This document shows positions 25,079 through 32,688 of a stretch of 64,000 nucleotides of DNA, in pieces. A model generated the notes under the pieces. It saw only the letters and a list, made by a program, of their open reading frames with translations. It had not been told where the DNA came from and did not search any database. The stretch is from the NCBI GenBank assembly GCA_934621295.1, contig CAKTVB010000002.1:186001-250000 (forward strand), written 5' to 3'. Made by a program: the position numbers and the translations under genes. How positions within the stretch are numbered: position 1 is the first letter of the stretch; each line of letters opens with the position of its first letter. Source of the DNA: an uncultured Collinsella sp. Its GTDB lineage: Bacteria; Actinomycetota; Coriobacteriia; Coriobacteriales; Coriobacteriaceae.

Positions 25079-25777
25079 CTCTAGCGCAAGTAGCGCAAGG
25101 GGCTGATGAATGAGATAGATGACCAGGCTTTTTGTGCCAATCCATTCGAGAAGCCGGCTCCATTTTTTTGTTGCCCAATTAGGGTATTCTCCCGTCTTTT
25201 CATTAAAGAGGCGTGCGCATTCGGCTCCCACTATATACATAAAGAAATACGGTAGTAATGGATAATAATCTCCCGACATGAAAGTGGGGGAGGGGAAGCC
25301 AAGCCAAGCGAGATGCTCTATCGGATAAGCTGTTCGTGGTATTTGATATGTTAAGAAAAAGGCTGCGAGGGCTAGTATCGTCATGAGCAGGGGATTGGGC
25401 GTTTTGATTTTTTCCAAACATGTAAAGAGCAACGTTGAGGCGCCCATACAGAATAATATTCCGTAGTTAACGGGCGTATCGACGCCGGCGACACTCGTGG
25501 CTATCCATACGAGAAGAGCCATTGCGGAATACAGAAGGCCTCGCTTCAGGTTATTTCTCGAAAACGATGTGGACCATCCGGCAAGAAAAAGGAACGTCCA
25601 GCTGATGGAGCATCGCCAGATGTCTTGAAAAGGGCCTATAGTGAACCAATCCATGGGTAAGGCGTAGAGATATGCCAAGTCATAGCAGACATGAAAACCC
25701 ATCATTGAGATGATCGTTAGGCCTCGAATGTCATCGATAAGATGGATTCGTCCTTGGGAATTTAGGGGTTTGTTCAT
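25061..25777 (-). CDS. HGSNAT/DUF1624-type membrane protein in the lexA operon
   Basis: 238 residues with about seven hydrophobic segments. The N-terminal RIHLIDDIRGLTIISMMGFH followed by VCYDLAYLY is the signature of the DUF1624 / heparan-alpha-glucosaminide N-acetyltransferase-like family of membrane acyltransferases, whose bacterial members are mostly uncharacterised. It begins five bases after the lexA stop and so is very likely co-transcribed with lexA and SOS-induced. The substrate is unknown; acylation of an envelope sugar is a guess from the family. Converges with hflX and overlaps its end by 18 bases. Confidence 0.75.
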   Translation of the reverse strand: MNKPLNSQGRIHLIDDIRGLTIISMMGFHVCYDLAYLYALPMDWFTIGPFQDIWRCSISWTFLFLAGWSTSFSRNNLKRGLLYSAMALLVWIATSVAGVDTPVNYGILFCMGASTLLFTCLEKIKTPNPLLMTILALAAFFLTYQIPRTAYPIEHLAWLGFPSPTFMSGDYYPLLPYFFMYIVGAECARLFNEKTGEYPNWATKKWSRLLEWIGTKSLVIYLIHQPLALLALELIFGS

Positions 25778-25782
25778 TGGCG

Positions 25783-26433
25783 TTACAGACGGCGCATGAG
25801 GGCAACAACCTTGCCGAGGATGGTCGGGTTGTCGGCAAGAATGGGCTCCATCGCATCGTTTTCTGGCTGCAGACGAACCCTACCGCGCTCTTTATAGAAT
25901 GTTTTGACCGTTGCTGAACCATCAATCATGGCAACGACAATATCGCCGTTCATAGCGCTTGGTTGTTCGCGGACAATGATGTAATCGCCATTGTAGATAC
26001 CAACATTGATCATTGAATTGCCGTGTACTTCAAGAATGAAGGAGCTTGAATCTGAGGCAATTTCTGTTGGGACCGTAAATGTGTCTTCGATATTCTGCTC
26101 TGCCAGGATAGGCATGCCGGCGGCTACACGGCCAACAAGGGGAAGGGAGACGACCCCACGCATCTCGGAAGCGATAGATTCACGAGAGACGTTTGAGGAG
26201 TTACCGAGATCGCCCTCCTGTTCGAACACCTCTAAAGCACGAGGCTTTGTTTTATCTCGCTTGATGAGGCCATGAGCCTCCAAGGCGGAAAGATGAGCAT
26301 GCACGGTTGAGGGGGAGGAGAGGCCGACGGCCGCTGCCATTTCGCGAACACTGGGCGGATAGCCCTTTTCCGTCTGGTAGGAGCGGATGAAATCGTAGAT
26401 TTGCTGTTGGCGCTTAGTGATCTTGCGTGCCAT
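25783..26433 (-). CDS. lexA: SOS repressor LexA
   Basis: 216-residue LexA. N-terminal winged helix with GYPPSVREMAAAVGLSSPST (about 24-43) for DNA binding; C-terminal S24 peptidase domain with the self-cleavage site Ala105-Gly106 (VAAGMP), nucleophile Ser140 (HGNSM) and Lys177 (ATVKTF). RecA filaments trigger its autocleavage. A GAGGAG site precedes the ATG. The upstream gap carries two good and one partial LexA boxes, so it is self-repressed; the divergent neighbour is a LysM membrane protein, an arrangement like lexA-yneA in Bacillus and lexA-divS in Corynebacterium. Confidence 0.98.
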   Translation of the reverse strand: MARKITKRQQQIYDFIRSYQTEKGYPPSVREMAAAVGLSSPSTVHAHLSALEAHGLIKRDKTKPRALEVFEQEGDLGNSSNVSRESIASEMRGVVSLPLVGRVAAGMPILAEQNIEDTFTVPTEIASDSSSFILEVHGNSMINVGIYNGDYIIVREQPSAMNGDIVVAMIDGSATVKTFYKERGRVRLQPENDAMEPILADNPTILGKVVALMRRL

Positions 26434-26449
26434 GCTTACTCCTCAAACC

Positions 26450-26463
26450 CAAACAAATGTTCG
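26450..26463. promoter_or_regulatory. Partial LexA box near the lexA start
   Basis: On the - strand it reads CGAACATTTGTTTG: the left half (CGAAC) is perfect, the right half has GTTTG. It lies 17 bases before the lexA start codon. Weaker than the two boxes further out. Confidence 0.45.
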
Positions 26464-26471
26464 AATTTCTA

Positions 26472-26500
26472 TTGACTGGAACAACTGTTCGTAGATAATA
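26472..26500 (+). promoter_or_regulatory. Promoter of the LysM gene with LexA box
   Basis: TTGACT (26472-26477) followed after 16-17 bases by GATAAT/ATAATA. The spacer holds GGAACAACTGTTCG (26478-26491), a LexA box (GAAC-N4-GTTC), in the same layout as the recA promoter. This makes the LysM gene a probable SOS gene. Confidence 0.85.
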
Positions 26501-26505
26501 ATATA

Positions 26506-26519
26506 CGAACATTCGTTCT
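26506..26519. promoter_or_regulatory. Second LexA box in the lexA / LysM intergenic region
   Basis: CGAACATTCGTTCT contains GAAC-N4-GTTC. It lies 28 bases from the first box centre to centre, about two and a half to three helical turns, so both operators could serve the divergent genes. Confidence 0.8.
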
Positions 26520-26586
26520 TGCGCTAGTACCTTTGTCCGCGCAAGGATTTATAACTTTTCTTGGATCGAACAAGAGAGGTGCTGAG

Positions 26587-27015
26587 ATGAATAATTCCAT
26601 GACATACGGTAACCTGGCGCTTAAGGCATATGACGCGCGCCCTTCATTCCAGGTGATTGATGGCAACTCTTGCGCTTCCAATCGTGGAATCGCGCCTACC
26701 GAGAAGGCCTCTGTTGCAAATGCGCATTCAAAATCCGGTCTCTTTTTTATTGCCGCCATTGCGTTAATCGCCCTTTCTTTTACGTTCTTTAATTCAATTG
26801 CTTCCCAGCGCGCTTTTGATATCGCTTCTGCATCCACGTCGCAGACGGTCATTTCTGTTCAATCGGGCGATACACTTTGGGATATCGCTGAGGAGCACCC
26901 TGTTTCGGATTTAAGCACGTCAGATACTGTTGCTTTGATTCGCTCTTGGAACAATCTCTCCTCCTCTGAGCTTTCCATTGGTATGGACCTTCTGGTTCCC
27001 GCTTCCTTCCAATAG
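26587..27015 (+). CDS. SOS-controlled LysM membrane protein (YneA/DivS-like)
   Basis: 142 residues: a ~50-residue N-terminal segment inside the cell, one membrane helix (about 51-70) and an outer LysM domain (about 87-138; SVQSGDTLWDIAEEH then IGMDLLVPA). LysM binds peptidoglycan. Small TM-LysM proteins next to lexA (YneA in Bacillus; DivS or Rv2719c relatives in actinobacteria) delay cell division during SOS. The ATG at 26587 follows GAGGTGCTGAG; a TTG at 26533 in the same frame has no ribosome site. nrdR follows 52 bases later, as in Corynebacterium. Function is inferred from context and domains; sequence outside LysM is not conserved. Confidence 0.8.
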   Translation: MNNSMTYGNLALKAYDARPSFQVIDGNSCASNRGIAPTEKASVANAHSKSGLFFIAAIALIALSFTFFNSIASQRAFDIASASTSQTVISVQSGDTLWDIAEEHPVSDLSTSDTVALIRSWNNLSSSELSIGMDLLVPASFQ

Positions 27016-27067
27016 GGATTTCTTATTGCATAGGGTATCCTGATTTTCATTAGATTCGGAGGTTCCT

Positions 27068-27511
27068 ATGCGTTGTCCTAAGTGCGGTAATGCCGATACC
27101 CGTGTTGTCGATTCACGTACTCAAGAGGCGACTAATGCCATTAAGCGACGCCGTGAATGTTGTAGTTGCGGTTTTCGTTTCACTACATTCGAGCGTTGCG
27201 AAGATCCAATTGAGGTTATTAAAAGGGATGGGTCCACGCAGCCCTTCGATAGAAATAAGCTGCTTGTAGGTCTTATGAGGGCTACATCCAAGCGTGATAT
27301 TGATTTGGGCGCCCTCAACGGTCTTATTGATGATATTGAACGGGAGTTGCGCAGCAGTACGCTAACCGCCGTTAGCTCACACGAGATTGGCGATATGGTT
27401 CTTAAACGTCTTGAGAAACTCGACAAAGTAGCCTACATTCGCTTCGCTTCCGTGTATCGTGATTTTAAAGATGTCGATGAGTTCTTCGAAGAACTTCAAA
27501 ATTTGAGGTGA
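27068..27511 (+). CDS. nrdR: Transcriptional repressor NrdR
   Basis: 147 residues. Zinc ribbon with C3, C6, C31 and C34 (MRCPKCGN and RRECCSCGF), then an ATP-cone domain (VIKRDGSTQPFDRNKL onward). NrdR senses ATP/dATP and represses ribonucleotide reductase operons at NrdR boxes. GGAGGT precedes the ATG at 27068. Its stop overlaps or abuts the dut start, joining two genes that control nucleotide supply, next to the SOS locus. No NrdR box was found in its own upstream region. Confidence 0.97.
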   Translation: MRCPKCGNADTRVVDSRTQEATNAIKRRRECCSCGFRFTTFERCEDPIEVIKRDGSTQPFDRNKLLVGLMRATSKRDIDLGALNGLIDDIERELRSSTLTAVSSHEIGDMVLKRLEKLDKVAYIRFASVYRDFKDVDEFFEELQNLR

Positions 27512-27519
27512 TTGCCGAG

Positions 27520-27963
27520 ATGTCCCGTGTTGATGTTTCCATTAAGCGTTTAGATCCCGCTGTCAGTCTTCCGGAATATGCTTATTCCGGTGATGCCGGT
27601 CTCGATTTGCGTTGCAATGAAAGCGTTGATATCGCTCCTTACGAGCGTTGTCTTGTTTCCACAGGTCTTGCCATTGCTTTGCCTGATGGCTATGCAGGCT
27701 TTGTCCAGCCTCGAAGCGGACTTGCCCTCAAGCGCGGACTGTCTATCGTTAACACTCCTGGTCTTATTGATGCTCATTATCGTGGCGAGCTTAAAGTCAT
27801 TCTCATCAACCTTGATGTAGAGCAGACTATTCATCTTGAGAAAGGCGAGCGAATTGCTCAGCTCGTCATTCAGGAAGTTCCAACGGTATGCCTGCACGAG
27901 GTTGATGAACTGGATGAGACCGATCGTGGAGCGGGCGGTTTTGGCTCCAGCGGAGTGGCGTAA
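27520..27963 (+). CDS. dut: dUTP diphosphatase
   Basis: 147-residue trimeric dUTPase with all five family motifs: DAGLDLRC, QPRSGLALKRGL, GLIDAHYRGELKV, RIAQLVIQ and the C-terminal RGAGGFGSSG that closes the active site. It hydrolyses dUTP to dUMP and keeps uracil out of DNA. I prefer the ATG at 27520, because GAGGTG at 27503 lies 11 bases before it; a GTG at 27508 overlapping the nrdR stop would add four residues. It converges with the glycosyltransferase gene 18 bases away. Confidence 0.95.
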   Translation: MSRVDVSIKRLDPAVSLPEYAYSGDAGLDLRCNESVDIAPYERCLVSTGLAIALPDGYAGFVQPRSGLALKRGLSIVNTPGLIDAHYRGELKVILINLDVEQTIHLEKGERIAQLVIQEVPTVCLHEVDELDETDRGAGGFGSSGVA

Positions 27964-27981
27964 TCGCTTGCGAGCGTCCCG

Positions 27982-29241
27982 TTATCGGATGTGCGCTGGT
28001 TTTTCACCAATATAGAATTCAGCAAAGTGGCGTGTTCGTTTTACGGGCACGCCAACTCGTTTCATGGTTTCGATAACGATATCTTCGGCAGCATGTGGCT
28101 TTCTAAGTGCATTTGCATTAACGAGCAGCGCTTTTAGTGCGGCCGGATTCTCATGAAGATGGTTGAGCGTGGTGATGAGTTCTCGAAACGTCGTGGCATG
28201 TAAGCTCGCACCAAAAGAGGTGAGCATAGTGGTGTTCGCTTTTTCCTGACCGTATGATTTGCCAAGCAAGAGCATTGGCAGTTTTGCGCAAAGGCATTCG
28301 GTAACGGCGAGACCGCCAGATTTGAGAATGGCTACATCTGATGCTTCCATAAGGGAAGCCATGTCTTCGACATAATCGAGAACTGAAACGTTGTCGAGTC
28401 CCATACCATTAAAAACTGACTTTAGATGCATCGAGTATTCTTCATCCTTGCCAGGAAGGAAAACAAAGTGCATACGGTCAAAGCGACGTAGATAGGGGAT
28501 GGTCTGCTCAATTGCTGCCCTAAAGCGAACGTAGGGCTGCGGGAGCGAGGCGCCTGCCATCACCAAGACAATTTTCTTATCGAGAGGAAGCCCAAAAGAT
28601 TCCTTTATTTGTTCGATGTCACAGGGTTCATCAAAGCCATCACGTACGGGGATGCCAGTGATTTTAATTTTGGATTCTTCAACATGACGTGGCCTGAGGG
28701 TCTCCGCCATGAATTCTGTTGCAACGCAAAATAGGTCGGCCTCTTTATGTGGCCACCAACCCTCAATTTCATAATCGGTGGGGATGCAGACTAGAGGATA
28801 GTCAATACCGGTGATCATCCGTGCACCGCAGGCGACGTTTGCGGCAGTGATGTGGGTTGTAATAATCGCAAGTGGTTTATTCTCGCGGACATACTCGTTG
28901 AACGAAGGGAACATCACGCGAGACCAACCGGTGCCGCCGCCCCAAAGAAGACGTCCGGTAAGCGTATAGCGCCACGTAATGTCGTAAATTGGCCTCGTGG
29001 CGCCGGTGAAAGATGCTGCTGTTTTATTGCCGTCAAATTTTATGCGCCCATAATCGAGGATATCTAGAACGTCGATCCGAACGTTCTCTGGAATATCATG
29101 GGTGCCGCGCAATTTGTCGATGGCCTGGGCGACGGCATTGGCTGCCGCCCTGTGTCCAGAACCAACCGATGCGTGCATGACGGTGATAACGGGTTGAGAA
29201 TTTGATGCAATTGTTGAGGCAGGACTCTGCTCAACGCTCAT
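27982..29241 (-). CDS. MGDG-synthase/UgtP-like glycosyltransferase
   Basis: 419 residues in the GT28/MGDG-synthase family. N-terminal HASVGSGHRAAANAV marks the acceptor domain; the C-terminal half has VMAGASLPQ, FLPGKDEEYS and ILKSGGLAVTECLCAKLPML, the UDP-sugar binding region. Relatives transfer galactose or glucose from UDP-sugars to diacylglycerol to make membrane glycolipids and lipoteichoic-acid anchors. The sugar and product cannot be told from sequence. ATG at 29241 with AAGGAG upstream. It stands alone, convergent with dut and divergent from trxB. Confidence 0.85.
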   Translation of the reverse strand: MSVEQSPASTIASNSQPVITVMHASVGSGHRAAANAVAQAIDKLRGTHDIPENVRIDVLDILDYGRIKFDGNKTAASFTGATRPIYDITWRYTLTGRLLWGGGTGWSRVMFPSFNEYVRENKPLAIITTHITAANVACGARMITGIDYPLVCIPTDYEIEGWWPHKEADLFCVATEFMAETLRPRHVEESKIKITGIPVRDGFDEPCDIEQIKESFGLPLDKKIVLVMAGASLPQPYVRFRAAIEQTIPYLRRFDRMHFVFLPGKDEEYSMHLKSVFNGMGLDNVSVLDYVEDMASLMEASDVAILKSGGLAVTECLCAKLPMLLLGKSYGQEKANTTMLTSFGASLHATTFRELITTLNHLHENPAALKALLVNANALRKPHAAEDIVIETMKRVGVPVKRTRHFAEFYIGEKPAHIR

Positions 29242-29282
29242 AAGGACTCCTTGTCGACGTGAATTCTATTCTACGATGAGAA

Positions 29283-29328
29283 ATGAATTGATGCGTAAGC
29301 TCGAGAGATAAACATGAATTGATGGGTA
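29283..29328 (+). repeat. Imperfect 15-bp direct repeat upstream of trxB
   Basis: ATGAATTGATGCGTA (29283-29297) and ATGAATTGATGGGTA (29314-29328) differ at one base and are 31 bases apart start to start, about three helical turns, in the 150-base gap between the divergent glycosyltransferase and trxB genes. It could be a regulator site; no known motif is recognised. Confidence 0.5.
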
Positions 29329-29391
29329 GTATTACGGTGTACCAAGAAACAGAAACAAGCTTGCTTAATAGCGCGCGCGAAAGGACGAGCC

Positions 29392-30327
29392 ATGCTGACG
29401 ACAGAGTGTGATTTGGCGGTCATCGGCGGAGGCCCGGCCGGATCTTCCGCGGCCCTGTATGGCGCTCGCGCGGGGATGAAAACCGTTATCTTCGAACCAG
29501 GATTACCTGGCGGCCAGATTGCTCAGACGGATATCGTCGATAATTACCCTGGTCTTCCTGATATCAGCGGTTTTGAACTGGGATCTGCTTTATATCAGCA
29601 TGCGTTGGATGCCGGTGTTGAGCAGGCGCAACGCTTCGTCGATGCTATTCATCTTAAATCCGATGGCTCCTTTTTGTTGAATGTTGGTTCTGATGAGGTC
29701 AATGCGCGCACTGTCGTCTGCGCTCTGGGTGCAAAGGCTCGTAAAGCGGGCTTTTCGGGCGAGGATACCTATACAGGAAGGGGAGTGTCCTATTGCGCCA
29801 CATGTGACGGCATGTTTTATCGAGGAAAACTTGTTTACGTGATTGGCGGCGGTAAGGCAGCTTGCGATGAAGCCTTATTCCTTTCTCGCATCGCCTCGCG
29901 CGTCATCATGCTCGTTCGTCGTGATCAATTCCGTGCCCCCAAGGGTATCGTGGATAAGATTCATGCAACGGAGAACATAGATGTCCGTTTCAATACATTG
30001 GTTGATTCACTCGAAGGAGAGGCTTTGCCTACCACCATTGTTTTGAAGGATAGTGTGACGCAACAGTTGACCGAAGAACGCTATGAGCAAGGCTCATTTG
30101 GCGTATTTGTTTTTACAGGATTTGATCCTGTTGTTAGCCTTGTTGACGAGTTCGTTGATATAGCGGATGACGGCGGAGTTTTCACTGGAGAAGATATGTC
30201 TACGAAGACTCCGGGGCTCTTTTGTGCGGGTGATATGCGTTCGAAGTCTCTCAGGCAAGTAGTCACGGCTGTTTCTGATGGCGCCATTGCCGCAACGTCT
30301 GCTTATAATTACCTAGCATTAATTTAG
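29392..30327 (+). CDS. trxB: Thioredoxin reductase
   Basis: 311-residue FAD/NADPH-dependent thioredoxin reductase. FAD motif GGGPAGSSAALYGARAG near residue 12; redox-active CATC (SYCATCDGMFY, about 136-144); NADPH motif GGGKAACDEALFL; and the C-terminal FAD segment GLFCAGDMRSKSLRQVVTA. It reduces thioredoxin in the cytoplasm. The normal TrxB has a GDxR pattern, here GDMR. ATG at 29392 with AAAGGACGAG upstream. No thioredoxin gene lies beside it. Followed by a terminator-like hairpin. Confidence 0.95.
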   Translation: MLTTECDLAVIGGGPAGSSAALYGARAGMKTVIFEPGLPGGQIAQTDIVDNYPGLPDISGFELGSALYQHALDAGVEQAQRFVDAIHLKSDGSFLLNVGSDEVNARTVVCALGAKARKAGFSGEDTYTGRGVSYCATCDGMFYRGKLVYVIGGGKAACDEALFLSRIASRVIMLVRRDQFRAPKGIVDKIHATENIDVRFNTLVDSLEGEALPTTIVLKDSVTQQLTEERYEQGSFGVFVFTGFDPVVSLVDEFVDIADDGGVFTGEDMSTKTPGLFCAGDMRSKSLRQVVTAVSDGAIAATSAYNYLALI

Positions 30328-30351
30328 GTACCTAATCATATCTGCATGCAT

Positions 30352-30390
30352 ACGTCCCTTGGATTGTTTGCTATTCAGGGGGCGTTTTTC
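30352..30390 (+). terminator. Terminator after trxB
   Basis: ACGTCCCT (30352-30359) pairs with the AGGGGGCGT region (30377-30385) including G-U pairs, with a 17-base loop, then a run of five T. Confidence 0.6.
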
Positions 30391-30471
30391 TATTTAGTAT
30401 CCCAAATGCGTGGGTTCTAAAGTAATTACGAGATAATATATCTTATGTAAAGTAGTTCTGCTAGATAAATA

Positions 30472-30501
30472 GCGCGACAGCAAACATAATTACTGTCGCG
30501 C
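30472..30501 (-). terminator. Terminator after degV
   Basis: GCGCGACAG (30472-30480) and CTGTCGCGC (30493-30501) are a perfect 9-bp inverted repeat. On the - strand it is followed by TATTTATC, which fits an end for the degV transcript 32 bases after its stop. Confidence 0.65.
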
Positions 30502-30533
30502 CGTACAACTAAAATGTTTTGTGATGGCCTCTC

Positions 30534-31406
30534 CTACGCCCAGGTGTAACCAATGATGAGGCCCTGATCTTCGGCATAATACGAGCAAAGCGCTCCGCAT
30601 GGAAGAATGTGAACTTCAGATTCGGGCCAGCGTTCGAGAATGGTTTCTTTAAGCTGGTTTGCCGCCGGCTCATTCTCAACATGATCGATATATACAAGGC
30701 CGCCAGAGAATCCGTCGCCTTCCATAGAGGAGATAATTTTTTTAGACATCTTCTTTTCGCCACGTGCGGGACCGACGATCTTGATGGTCCCCTCATGGCT
30801 TGCAGTGCCAAGCACGCGAATATTCAGCTTGCTTGCAAGAGTTCCTGCCAATCGGGGCATGCGTCCGTTTTTAGTAAGATTTTCATAGCTTGACAGTGAA
30901 AAAAGTACCTGTGACTTCTCTTCAATATTGTCGATAAAGGCGACTGCCTGCTCAAATGTGGGGTCATTATCGTTTAGGTACCTACTTAATGCAGTTACCA
31001 AAACTTCGAGTTTGCCGCCTGCTGCACGTGAATTTACCAGGTGGATATTCTTACCAGAGATGACGCCTTCGTGCACGCGCGCATACTCGTCAAGAACAAT
31101 ATTGCGCGCCATGGAAGCGGCTTCATAGCTCCCCGAAAGATTGGCTGAGATTGTAATTGCAATCACATTGTCAAACTTGCGAAATTGCTCCGCCCAAACA
31201 CCAGCGCTCGGACAAGAGCTCGAAGAGGCTTCTGGCTCCTCAGCTATGATTCGATTGAGCTCATGTACATCGAGGTTTTCGTCGTCAACATAGTCCACTC
31301 CCCCAACATGAATAACGAGGGGGACGGTTGCGTATCCTGTTGAGTGATTGGAAGCTTCGATTGAGCGAAGATTGCAGCTTGAGTCAGCAACGATAGCCCA
31401 GCTCAT
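30534..31406 (-). CDS. DegV family fatty-acid-binding protein
   Basis: 290 residues with the DegV fold. The start MSWAIVADSSCNL and the segments VPLVIHVGGVDYVDD, TISANLSGSYEAA and LVNSRAAGGKLEVLV are typical. DegV/FakB proteins hold a fatty acid; FakB hands it to the FakA kinase in Gram-positives, but no fakA is visible here, so the role is open. AAAGGAG precedes the ATG. It is divergent from a DUF1836 gene with a perfect palindrome between, suggesting joint control. Ends before a terminator hairpin. Confidence 0.88.
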   Translation of the reverse strand: MSWAIVADSSCNLRSIEASNHSTGYATVPLVIHVGGVDYVDDENLDVHELNRIIAEEPEASSSSCPSAGVWAEQFRKFDNVIAITISANLSGSYEAASMARNIVLDEYARVHEGVISGKNIHLVNSRAAGGKLEVLVTALSRYLNDNDPTFEQAVAFIDNIEEKSQVLFSLSSYENLTKNGRMPRLAGTLASKLNIRVLGTASHEGTIKIVGPARGEKKMSKKIISSMEGDGFSGGLVYIDHVENEPAANQLKETILERWPESEVHILPCGALCSYYAEDQGLIIGYTWA

Positions 31407-31440
31407 CTACTTCTCCTTTGCGATGCATACCGTTAGGTTT

Positions 31441-31467
31441 CCCATCTAGTATACAATACTAGATGGG
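31441..31467. promoter_or_regulatory. Perfect 27-bp palindrome between degV and the DUF1836 gene
   Basis: Arms CCCATCTAGTAT (31441-31452) and ATACTAGATGGG (31456-31467) are exact inverse complements around an ACA spacer. It lies 34 bases from both start codons in a 95-base divergent gap and overlaps AT-rich -10-like sequences in both directions, as expected of an operator for a dimeric repressor. The binding protein is probably the DUF1836 product (inference). Confidence 0.85.
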
Positions 31468-31501
31468 GCGATTATACGTATAGCCATAGCGAGGTGGGTC
31501 A

Positions 31502-32155
31502 ATGGACAAAACAAAGGCGCAGCTGACATCACTCATTCCGATGTCCGACAACTCTCCTGCTATTGCCGCTGATCAGCTTATACAACGACCGCCGTTTGAC
31601 TGCTTTATGGGTTCGGCGGAGATGGATGAAATCAGATCATCCAAGCTTCCCGCATACGATGAGCTTCCAAACCTGCCGCTCTACCGAGATCAAGTTATCT
31701 CGTATATAACTTTAATATTAAAGCCGCTTGATCGCTGCTCGAGCTGCGAGTGGCTGACCCCCTCGATGATTAACAATTACGTTAAGATGCATCTCATCAA
31801 CCCGCCCGTTAAAAAGCAGTACGGACGCGAGCAGATTTCTCGATTGCTCATTATCTGTATACTCAAGCAATTCTTGAGTATATCGGCAATCGAACAGCTC
31901 TTTAAAATTCAGTCAGTCGTTAGCTCGCCGCAAGAGGCATACGATCACATGGCGGCCGAAATCAATCATATCGTTGATATGACGTTTTCGGCCACCGATG
32001 TTCAATCATTGGAACGAGCTCTTCGCGAGACTGGGGAAATCAGCCGCGAAGAGCTTCTTGTGCGCGCTGCAGCTCAAGCTTTTGCATCAAAAGCGTTGCT
32101 TATGGCATATCTCCAATTTGCCGGTTTTGAAAACAATGGAGGACGTGCGCGTTAG
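31502..32155 (+). CDS. DUF1836 protein, probable MerR-like regulator
   Basis: 217 residues. The middle carries the DUF1836 core: YRDQVISYI near residue 62, then WLTPSMINNYVKMHLINPP and KKQYGREQISRLLIICILKQ to about residue 125, which resembles a MerR-type winged helix. The first ~55 residues and the helical C-terminus are less conserved. The family is common in Firmicutes and Coriobacteria, often beside degV, and is thought to bind DNA, but has no proven function that I know. ATG at 31502 with GAGGTGGG upstream. The adjoining palindrome is its likely site. Its stop overlaps the apt stop on the other strand. Confidence 0.8.
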   Translation: MDKTKAQLTSLIPMSDNSPAIAADQLIQRPPFDCFMGSAEMDEIRSSKLPAYDELPNLPLYRDQVISYITLILKPLDRCSSCEWLTPSMINNYVKMHLINPPVKKQYGREQISRLLIICILKQFLSISAIEQLFKIQSVVSSPQEAYDHMAAEINHIVDMTFSATDVQSLERALRETGEISREELLVRAAAQAFASKALLMAYLQFAGFENNGGRAR

Positions 32156-32685
32156 TCAACCTTAATCAGCGAGAAGAGTTCGTGATCACCCGACTTGGCA
32201 AGCTGTTTGCGCGGGTTAAGGAAGCATAGTTCAAGAATGCTGGCGTAACCTACAAGTGTGGCGCCCATATCCTGGACGAGCTTGCCCGTAGCAGCTGCCG
32301 TGCCGCCGGTTGCAATGAGATCGTCAATGATCAAAACACGATCTTCCGGCTGAATGGAATCGGCATGAATCTCGAGCGTATCCGTACCATATTCAAGCTC
32401 ATAGGAAGCCGAAACGGTGGCACGAGGAAGTTTGCCTGGCTTACGAGCGGGGATAAAGCCCGCGCCCAACTCCAGAGCAACGGGGGTGCCGACCATAAAG
32501 CCGCGAGCCTCTGGACCAACCACCTTTGTGATTCCCTCATCTTTGTAATGAGAAACAAACGCATCGACCATTGCCTTGAACGGCTTGGGGTCGGCAAAAA
32601 GCGGCGTGATATCTTTGAAGATAACACCTGGTTCGGGATAGTCAGGAATATCGATGATATAGGATTCGAGTTCTTTGGTGTCCAT
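32152..32685 (-). CDS. apt: Adenine phosphoribosyltransferase
   Basis: 177-residue Apt, which converts adenine and PRPP into AMP in purine salvage. The PRPP loop VLIIDDLIATGGTAAAT lies near residue 120; DYPEPGVIFKDITPL at the N-terminus and GPEARGFMVG are diagnostic. ATG at 32685 with GGGGGTAAC upstream, three bases after the end of the MerR-type gene, so probably in one transcript with it and the FHA gene. Tail-to-tail overlap of four bases with the DUF1836 gene. Confidence 0.96.
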   Translation of the reverse strand: MDTKELESYIIDIPDYPEPGVIFKDITPLFADPKPFKAMVDAFVSHYKDEGITKVVGPEARGFMVGTPVALELGAGFIPARKPGKLPRATVSASYELEYGTDTLEIHADSIQPEDRVLIIDDLIATGGTAAATGKLVQDMGATLVGYASILELCFLNPRKQLAKSGDHELFSLIKVD

Positions 32686-32688
32686 CAG

